Part shown: in pieces, positions 56,475 through 64,000 of the stretch
How the letters are laid out: each line of letters opens with the position of its first letter
How positions within the stretch are numbered: position 1 is the stretch's first letter
Assembly (NCBI RefSeq): GCF_023343835.1
Contig: NC_064443.1
Span: 1,488,001 to 1,552,000, forward strand
DNA length: 64,000 bases
Direction: 5' to 3'
DNA from: Lagopus muta
Lineage: Eukaryota; Chordata; Aves; Galliformes; Phasianidae
Notes under the pieces: generated by a model
Databases searched by the model: none
Told to the model about the DNA's origin: nothing
What the model saw: only the letters and a program-made list of their open reading frames with translations
Made by a program: the position numbers and the translations under genes

Positions 56475-59400
56475 TTACACGTAGTCTGTGTTAAAATCGT
56501 AGGCATCATCTTCACCCGCTGCCTTGTCTAAGCTGGACGGCAGTGAGTTGGCAAGTCCAGTTTCTGAGAAAAAGGAATGGTTTGTTAGTGAAATGAATGC
56601 AGTACTGGAGCAGTGCGGGCTGTACTTTGTGCTGTGGGTTTTAGCACAGACCTGCCATCTCATTTTCTGAATGTGCACCTCCTGTTTGTCCCGTTCCAAG
56701 CTCAGCATTCCCCGTCAGCCGAGTCCTGCCATCCTGCAATGGGTTGGAGAGGTCAGACACGAGTTTGCTGACATCACTAATGAAACTTCCCATGTAAATG
56801 AAACACAGAGGCTGAGGACAGTGCGGTTGTCCCAGCGCCCAGCTGCTGGCCAGGAACGTGCTGACTGACTAGGAGCAGCACCGATTTCTTAATTTGCTGA
56901 TTTCTCAACTGAGCACAATGCTCAGCCCTTCTTTCTAGAGAAGTGTGGCTCTACAGGCTGTGTGTTACCCCAGGTGGCTCTGCAGTGCTTGCACACTGCT
57001 CGTAACAGGATGCTAACTGGCTACTTGGTGTCAGGGCCCGAGCAGGTAGAAAACAAATGAAACCCTGGTTTACCTCCTTGACATTATTCTCTTCTTTTTC
57101 TTCTTCTTCTATAATATCTTGATCATCATCAGTCTCCATGAAATCCTCTTCGTCGTGGCTTGTTTCCAAATCCTCCCACTCTGATTCTTCTTCTACCGCC
57201 TTATTTCGCACTATTTTCCCATTAGTCATGCCAGCTGATTGGAAAACAATGCTGCTTGCTGGACTGGGGTACTTTAAAGCTGGGAAATATATAGAGAGCT
57301 GTCTGTTACGTTATTGTTAGCAGGAGATACAATGTCTACCTATTAAAAGGATCACCTTCCCACATAAGCAGGGAGAAAAAGTGAGAACAGAAACATTGCT
57401 AGGATGAAGAACTTGGTCCTGAGTCTAAGATGTACTGAGCAGAAATACATTTTGTTGGTCTGACGAGGAAATGGGGGAGGGCAAAAGCATGAAAGGGCCT
57501 ACAAGCAGTGGCTATTTAGAAAGATCAAATCAGATAAGCAGAAACCGAGAACTACTGGGGTAATCTAGCAGGGGTAATTTGTGTGAAGACAGCCCCCAAG
57601 TCCACTGCTCTGCTGCCCTGGAATCCATTTCATTCTCTGAAGGTTTGTGCCTGCTGCATGCTGACACAGCCATCATACAAACCCCAGGACAACTCCCATT
57701 CGTGGTCTCCCATTACAGCTGCTCAGTGGCTCTCAGTGCTGGCAGTGCAGTACCTTGAACTGTGCTGCTGTTTTCTTCTTCCAGCTTCTTTAAATTAAAG
57801 CCCCTCTGCAGTTCAGCTATTTTGTCTTCTGTCAGGTATGGCGGCACGATCTGCAGTGCTGGTGGTTCTGAGTGGTAGCTTATTTTAGCTCTGCAAAAAC
57901 CACACATGGTGACTTAGCTGTTATCTTTTCAGAATAAAACCCAGAGCCCAAACCTCCCAAACTCAACTGAACCACTCTTGCAGTATTATTTGTTTAGCAG
58001 CAGTTAAAGGGCCGTTTAAATGGGCCTCGGAAGCTGTCAGTAACAGAACTGAAGATAGCCTGCTCTGAAGCACATGAACCAATTCAGCAAGTGCAATGAT
58101 TCTGAATTCATAATTCATTCATTCCACGCTCAGCTGAACACAGGAATCACTAAAGGTTCCAAAAAAAAAAAAAAAAAAAAAAAAAAACCAAAAAAAAACC
58201 TGTTGCAAGATTCCTTCTTGATGGAAGAGAGCACTACAGGAATTCCACGTAATTTGCTTTTACTCTCTGTGTGTATTTTAATAGTTTAGAAAATTATCCT
58301 TGGGTGGTGTCCTCTCTTGGCCAAGCCAGCCTGATTGCTCAAAATCAAAAGCAGCCTCTCCTTTCTGGAAGCAGTTCTCAGGACTCAATGCTTCTGCTGC
58401 GGACTCACAGCAGATTTAACAGTGTCAAAATCAAGGAGGTCAGCAGCACAAAACAAAATTAATAGCAGACATACCCTGTCCAGTCACAAAGCAGTGATTT
58501 AGCTACGTTCTCTATGTCGGGAACACCTCCTTTTTTCAGCATACCCCTTTTCTGAGCAAGTAAACTTAAAAGCTCTTCAGTGTTCTTGAAATCTGGGATA
58601 CTGTAGAACATCATTACCTAGTGCAAAAGAAAACAGTGTGAGGGAGCAGTTATCACAGAACTGGAAGGGGATCAGGCTTATGTGAATCTATTTGAAATTA
58701 GAGTGAAATCAGAGTTGGATCTGAAGTCTTCACTGTAGTAAGAAGCATTGAAGTTGTCTTCATTTTTCACTCTGTTACATCGCTGCCTGGTGATACAGGC
58801 AGTATGGTTTGTTGATGGATTTTTATTTTTCTTTAAATCAGCAAACTCATTGGGAAAACAAAGTGGCCAACAGGATCCTGGTGTGTTGCAACCACCTTCC
58901 ACATACAAGGGTGAAAGGTCACATCAGGTTTGGATACGCTAACCAAAGTTTGGTTAAGGAGAAAACGGTGCAGAACAACTGTGTGAAGTGAAATATCTTC
59001 CGTTATCGGCCTAAGAAAGCTAGAGAGGAGCTGAACGCTGTGAAAGGATGACAGGACTTACCTGCTGCTTATTGCAGTGATTCAGGACTGCATCCACTGC
59101 TTCAATCACGTTCAGTGAGCACGATTCCCCGCTGTGTATGATACTTCTCAGGGCCAGAGTCACAGCACTGTTGGTAGCATCTGCAATTATGCTCGGGCTG
59201 TCTGAAATCTTCATGTGTTTATCAATACGCACAACCTGCATGGACCTGGTCAGAGAAACAGGCCACATCTGAAGACAAATCAAACTAAGGACTGATAGCA
59301 GCAAAGGCAGCAAGCCACAAAGCTCAGCATTGGATTGAATGCACTTCATACAGAATCAGTTTCAGTGCTTTCTCATCACGTGCTTTGTGCTGGACAGAAA

Positions 59401-62400
59401 TGCAAGTGCACAGTAAGAGCAAGTTTATGCACTGTATTCTCCTGTGGCAACGTGCCAGGATGAAAGATCACGTTCTGAACGATGCAAATTGAACTATGCA
59501 TTTAAAACTGAACGTAGGCATGCTCTGACTGCTGCTGATGCACGGGAATTGTACACAACCAACTCAAGGTAATCAGAACTGACAGGAAAATAAACAGCTG
59601 CTAACACTCAGCTTACTTGGTGACACCTCTGGCTGGTCCAACATCACACACACGATCTTTTTTAATACTGTTGATTATGCTGCTCTTCCCCACGTTAGGG
59701 AAACCTGGGGAAAAAAAAAACAACACAGAAATCCTCATAAATCAGAAAACTCAGCTTATTTAACAGCTTATCACGTGTTTTTGGTAACATACATCTTCCG
59801 TGTGAGATCAGAGTTGGATCTGAAGTCTTCATACAGAACTCAGACAAAGTCTGTATCCTCATTTCTCACATTGCAATAGAAAGACATCACTGAATGTCAC
59901 ACCACAAACCTCACCAGATGGGAGGAAGAGGCAGCGTAGGCTGTGCAGTATGTAACCTAAAGCTGCTTTATCAGTTAAGGCCTCATAAAATGTGCATTCC
60001 ATGGGTCACAGACACTCTGCATTGAAGTACAAGACAGATCACTACCAGCTGAGGTGCTGAGTCTCAGCTGAAAGTGAGCACCCTGCCAAGAAGGCCCAGA
60101 AGCGAGTCACACATTGGGTGTTTTACTCAGGATACCAGAGCTCTGATGGGAGGAAAAGGAAACTTCTGCCATCTCTCCAAACTCTTACCTACTAACCCAA
60201 CCTGAATGGCTTTGTTCTGAGTCCTGCCATACTCCTGAAGAAGTTTCATAAGGCATCCACTTCCAAAACTTTCCGTGTGTCTTGATAAATCAATACGTGT
60301 CCTTCTTCTGCGGAAAGTCTCCTGCTACAGGGTTCAAAGGAAAAGAAACAACAAAACAAACACGTTGGTCTTACATTTATTCATCTACTGTGACACTTCA
60401 AACTCCTGTGCTTCGTTAGCTGATGTTACTGTGTCCTTCTTCTAAAGAAATGCAATTAGTTCAGTAAGAATTTGGCTAAGATGAATCTAGCAGTTAAGTG
60501 GTGGATATAAAAAAAATGTAGCACTCAAACACTTGAAGCAGCCTGAACAAACCTCCAGGGCTTGTTGTTTCAGTTCAGGCTGTGTTGCAGATGGGCTGTG
60601 TGAGCAGGAAGGAACCATGTACATTCATGGGGTGGAGTTCTTTGATCTGTACATTCACTCAATGAACTGTCCAAGAAAAATTCTCTCTTTTTTACACAAC
60701 TTTAAAGCTGCTCTCTGTGTTTGGGCTTCTGTGGCATTTCACACCAGGGTCTATTTGATTACACTGTTACCAGAGTTAGGGCAGGTGGAGCAAAATGCAT
60801 CATTACACGTTGTCTCAAGCCAGCATCTTCACAAAGCTGAGACTGGAACCCCAGGGAGCTTAACTCCTTGATAATCTTCCACGAAATAACAGAAACTATG
60901 GCCTTTAGTAACAGTGAAGTAAGATGAATGCCGCATACCCTGCGTCAGTTTACCTACAATCCAATGTGCAACCATCCTGGATAGATGAAAAATTCCTCAT
61001 CTCCCTCCCCTTGCTGTCCTGCTTAAGCAGAACAGCCCACTTTCACTCCCCAGTTCAGCATCCCACGCACGAAACAATACGTATTTCATCAGCACATATT
61101 CCCCAACTGCACTGTGAAGCTCAACGTGTGACAGAACATCCATTAGTTGAAGCAGTATAATCAAATACAGGAAAAATGAATTACAAAGAACAAGAGATCC
61201 TGCTTCAACGTGCTTCAACACATACAATGCAAACGTGTGTGATTCAGTCATCTGAGCCAGCACGCAGAGCTCTTACCATATTCCTGTCCTTCAGCAGCGT
61301 CGCTGATTTAAAGGCAACCGTTGGAAATTCCTTCTTCAAATAATTCAACCACTTCTCCAAGTTCTCTTTTGGCACTAAATCTGAAAAAAAGAGCACAGAC
61401 TTCTCCTCACTGTTGTGAATGTTGTGTTGCTGTCTGGAGAAATCTAACACGGAATCAGAAACCAGGATGGATCCTGTCCACTTTGCACATTTCTTTACGA
61501 CAATTAACGCTTGGCTGAACACTCCACAGCTTCTGTATTTGCTTTTATGTACACTTCCAGTACAGTACAGCCACCCACAGCTGCAGCTTTTAGTGTTTAT
61601 TCTCTGCCCCAAGCAGAACATCCCACAGTTACATTTTCAGACCCTGTGTTTTTCATGTTGGACTATCACAAGGAGACGGCAGGTACGAGGGGTGATGTTA
61701 CGTGGGCTAGTCCATCATCCCTGCAAAAGCTATGCTAAGACAAAGTTCCTGTTGTTCTTTCACTCCTCATTTCCTTCTTTTTGCACTGCAGTTAACCCAC
61801 TAACAACCAGCTTTCCCAGCTGATCTCATCCTCTTTTGTGTGGTTTCCCTCATACAGCAACGGGAGCCAAACTTCAAAGACAACCCTTGTGCCGATTTGC
61901 TGACGCTTAACTCATCTCAGTGGGTTCAGCATCGCTACCTGCTCACTTCATCTTTGTTCACATGAATGTTACTAGATCTCCACTTTTGGCTGACACTGGC
62001 CAGAAGTCATTGTAAAAGCAAGGGGCCAATGTGCAGCTACCTGTCTTGGTGTTTTCTCAGCAGAGGGAACGTGGCCACTTCCCTAAGGCAGCGAGCTCAG
62101 AGTTGGATCTTATGACTTCAGCAGAATCTGAGATTTCTTTACGTATTTCTTCACAGCTCACTTAAAGCAGAACCACCCAGTGACTACAGTAACACTTCAA
62201 GAAAATCTGTTTCTTACCGATTTTGTTCAGAACCAACAACAGCTTTTTGTCTCCTCCAGAGCAAGTAATGGCTTGCTCCAGCTGGGGACACCGGCAGCCC
62301 ATCGGATCTCTTGCATCTAAAACCTCCAGAACCACATCTGAGGTCTCAATCACCTACGTAAGGGGGAAAAAAAAGATTATAGAAAGAGAGCTTTCAAATA

Positions 62401-64000
62401 AGAGATGACTAGCAATTTGACAGATGGTAACTCTGTAATAGCCAAGCTGCAGCCTACAACAGCGACTACTGAATTTCACAGAACGTTCAGTAGGTGAGGT
62501 TTCTTAAGGCTGTTTGTTTCAACTCTTATCTTCTGAAAGGCAAATTGACAGAAAAAGGTGAAAATTGCTGCAGCTTTCTGAAGTCAAGAAATTCCTGGAC
62601 AGGAATATCTCATAACTCAAAGAGCTCTCTGACTGGTCGCTTTGTACTGACATTGGTCCTAGAAGTCTTCAGAACGCTCAATATCTCAGTAGTCAACACT
62701 GGGCAAGACTGAAACCCTCATGGTTTCTACAGTAATATCACTTACTTCAGTGCTGGTTTATCACGAGCAACCTTTACACTTCCTAGTCGTTGGGAATCAA
62801 CTTTTTACTTGGATAGACAGTGATAGGACAAGGGGGAATGGTTTTAAGCTCAAGGAGGGAAGATTCGGATTGGATGGCAGGGTGAAGTTCTTCACAGAGA
62901 GAGTGGTGAGGTGCTGGGACAGCTGCCCTGAGAGGCTGTGGATGCCCCATCCATCCCTGGAGGTGTTCAAGGCCAGGTTGGATGGGGCAGTCTGGTCTGG
63001 TATTAGACAGGGAGGTTGGTGGCCCTGCCTGGAGCACGCAGTTGGAACTTGATGATCTTTGGGGTCACTTCCAACCCAAGCCATTCTATGATTTTAAGTT
63101 GTTTCATTGCTTATCATCAAATTACATAAAATCATAAGAAGTTGAAGCTTCTTACTTTCTCAAGCTCACTGTGAAATGATTTCTTTGCATTTTTATCCAG
63201 CGCCTTCTTCGTCTTCTTTGCTTCAGACTTGCCAGAGGATTCCTGCATGCAAATAAAGCAGAAAAGAAATGATTTAACTGAGAATTACTCTATTATATTT
63301 GTGCACACAGTCTGAAGACTGCTGTGTTGTCTGAACACAACACGGGACTTGTAGAGGTGTAATTTTAGGATGACATCTTTGCCTCCACAAGCTTCATGTG
63401 ACAACAATCACACTGGACACCAACCTTTCCCTCAGTTTGTTCCTGGATCGCAGCCGCACTCCTCTTGGCATCGAGCTTCCTCCTCTTCTCGAGTTCTTTC
63501 TGCCTGTCAAGCTTCTGCTTCCGCTTCAGTTCTTCGAGCTGATCGCAAACAAGCAAGAGCCAACAGAGGTAAAATGCATGTGAGGGAGAGACAGGATGTC
63601 ACCCTTCTGCCCACATGTACTGATTTGTGCAAAGGGATGCTGGTGCAGCTCAGTTTCACACACACGCACATGACTATACATGCATCAACGCACACACGCA
63701 TACATGCATGCACACACATGCACAGACATGCATGCATGCAGATGCACGTACACACACATGCACACGCACACACTTTTGCACTCACACGTGTACACGCACA
63801 CGCGCATGCACACCTACACCCACATGTACACACAGACACACACACGAGCACATACTCGCACACACATGTACACACACGCACATGTACACACACACATACG
63901 GACACAAGTGCACGTACACTTGCACACACACGCACACAGACACACGCGCTGCCGCCGCCGTTACCCGCTGCTTCCTCAGCTCGGCCTCCCTCAGCAGAGC
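56475..64000 (-). CDS. GNL3: Nucleostemin, nucleolar GTPase GNL3 (5' end beyond window)
   Basis: Nucleolar GTP-binding protein of the YlqF/YawG-type circularly permuted GTPases, tied to ribosome biogenesis and stem-cell proliferation. Visible exons: 63965-64000 (cut by window), 63425-63538, 63156-63242, 62218-62353, 61277-61380, 60189-60324, 59617-59704, 59062-59245, 58475-58617, 57754-57890, 57074-57279, 56652-56733, 56475-56563; about 513 residues in consistent phase. A basic coiled-coil region ([20 protein letters not shown]) comes first. The permuted motif order is G4 (VLNKID, split over two exons), then G1 (GFPNVGKSS), then G3 (DSPS). The C-terminus is acidic ([19 protein letters not shown]) and ends [12 protein letters not shown], nearly as in human. 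The first roughly 60 residues, the basic nucleolar signal, lie right of the window. Introns hold four snoRNAs, a CR1, an A30 run near 58161 and a long AC tract. Confidence 0.95.
58701..58772 (-). ncRNA. SNORD19: C/D box snoRNA, SNORD19-like copy 1
   Basis: Minus strand, in the GNL3 intron between exons 58475-58617 and 59062-59245. Terminal stem GAGTGAAA/TTTCACTC is perfect. C box is ATGAAGA, D box CTGA, with an internal TGAAGAC (C'). The guide AGATCCAACT next to the D box complements 18S AGTTGGATCT; the fifth base from the D box faces the G methylated by the SNORD19 family (Gm683 in human numbering, from memory). Confidence 0.8.
59318..59387 (-). ncRNA. SNORD69: C/D box snoRNA, SNORD69-like
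   Basis: Minus strand, in the intron between GNL3 exons 59062-59245 and 59617-59704. Terminal stem CAAAGC/GCTTTG, consensus C box GTGATGA, D box CTGA, possible D' CTGA inside. The guide CAATCCAATG before the D box complements 28S CATTGGATTG, with the fifth base facing a G. That fits SNORD69 (28S G4464 in human numbering, from memory), which is hosted by GNL3 in mammals. Confidence 0.72.
59801..59870 (-). ncRNA. SNORD19: C/D box snoRNA, SNORD19-like copy 2
   Basis: Minus strand, in the intron between GNL3 exons 59617-59704 and 60189-60324. Terminal stem TGTGAGA/TCTCACA, C box ATGAGGA, D box CTGA. Its 3' half (TGAAGACTTCAGATCCAACT) is the same as in copy 1, so the guide is identical, while the 5' halves differ. 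Confidence 0.82.
62091..62161 (-). ncRNA. SNORD19: C/D box snoRNA, SNORD19-like copy 3
   Basis: Minus strand, in the intron between GNL3 exons 61277-61380 and 62218-62353, 57 nt from the latter. Terminal stem GTGAGC/GCTCGC (one G-U pair), C box GTGAAGA, D box CTGA. The guide AAGATCCAACT extends the 18S match by one base relative to the other two copies. Confidence 0.75.
62795..63097 (+). mobile_element. CR1 3' fragment, GNL3 intron, antisense to the gene
   Basis: CR1 3' region wording (GTGAGGTGCTGGGACAGCTG, GGAGGTGTTCAAGGCCAGG) ending CACTTCCAACCCAAGCCATTCTATGATTTT. About 300 bp, 5'-truncated, opposite in orientation to GNL3. Confidence 0.88.
63655..63950. repeat. GNL3: Long degenerate (AC)n / alternating purine-pyrimidine tract
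   Basis: About 295 bp of nearly uninterrupted alternating C/A, C/G and T/A steps (ACACACGCACATG-type) in a GNL3 intron, stopping about 15 bp from an exon. The long open frame across it on the minus strand (Cys/Val-rich) is only a translation of the repeat. Confidence 0.9.

Noticed and set aside
61040-61110. Possible further C/D box snoRNA in a GNL3 intron
   Set aside because: A CTGATGA-like C box is present, but I found no D box at proper spacing and no terminal stem.
63507-63935. 142-codon Cys/Val-rich frame on the minus strand
   Set aside because: It is a translation of the AC/GT repeat tract in a GNL3 intron.
1-64000. CRISPR arrays, operons, bacterial-type promoters, tRNA or rRNA genes
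   Set aside because: The window is a vertebrate nuclear locus. The tandem repeats seen are micro- and minisatellites without spacers, and no tRNA or rRNA sequence was noticed.

Overview
The window is vertebrate nuclear DNA. I read it as a bird, most likely chicken or a close galliform. Five intron-rich genes encode proteins close to their human counterparts, CR1 LINEs (the main bird LINE) are scattered between and inside them, introns are short, and CpG islands mark the housekeeping promoters. Gene order matches the conserved 3p21.1-type block of mammals: ITIH3 - NEK4 - SPCS1 - GLT8D1 - GNL3. Gene names rest on hand-spliced translations compared with remembered human proteins, not on a database search.

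Left part (1-28 kb). ITIH3 lies on the minus strand (start codon 26645, stop 3298). I could splice 22 coding exons into one open frame of 892 codons, with every junction GT/AG and phase-consistent, including a 24-nt and a 6-nt exon. A 1.2-kb segment is present twice in direct orientation: copy A at 1-1224, beyond the ITIH3 3' end, and copy B at 4941-6144, inside ITIH3 intron 20. Each copy has an intact 119-codon plus-strand frame for a very basic protein built of 30-residue repeats, each carrying two nuclear-localisation-like clusters. I do not recognise this protein; it is the best candidate for something undescribed.

Middle (27.7-44.5 kb). NEK4 (plus strand, 15 coding exons, 787 aa) starts in a CpG island about 1.4 kb from the ITIH3 start codon, head to head. 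Its introns hold CR1 copies and a 10-bp minisatellite. From 44.5 to 47.8 kb there is no recognised gene, only CR1 pieces and a CpG-rich patch with a TCTCGCGAGA element.

Right part (47.8-64 kb). SPCS1 (minus, 4 exons, 101 aa) and GLT8D1 (plus, 9 exons, 372 aa) diverge from one CpG island with paired ETS-type sites. GLT8D1 converges on GNL3 (minus), whose 5' end lies beyond the window. Thirteen GNL3 exons are visible. Its introns carry four C/D box snoRNAs on the gene's strand: three with the SNORD19 guide (18S) and one SNORD69-like (28S).

The products are a secreted hyaluronan-associated heavy chain (ITIH3), a NIMA-type kinase (NEK4), a signal peptidase subunit (SPCS1), a Golgi-type GT8 glycosyltransferase (GLT8D1) and a nucleolar GTPase (GNL3). 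GNL3 and its snoRNAs are linked through ribosome biogenesis; otherwise the genes share ancient linkage rather than a pathway.
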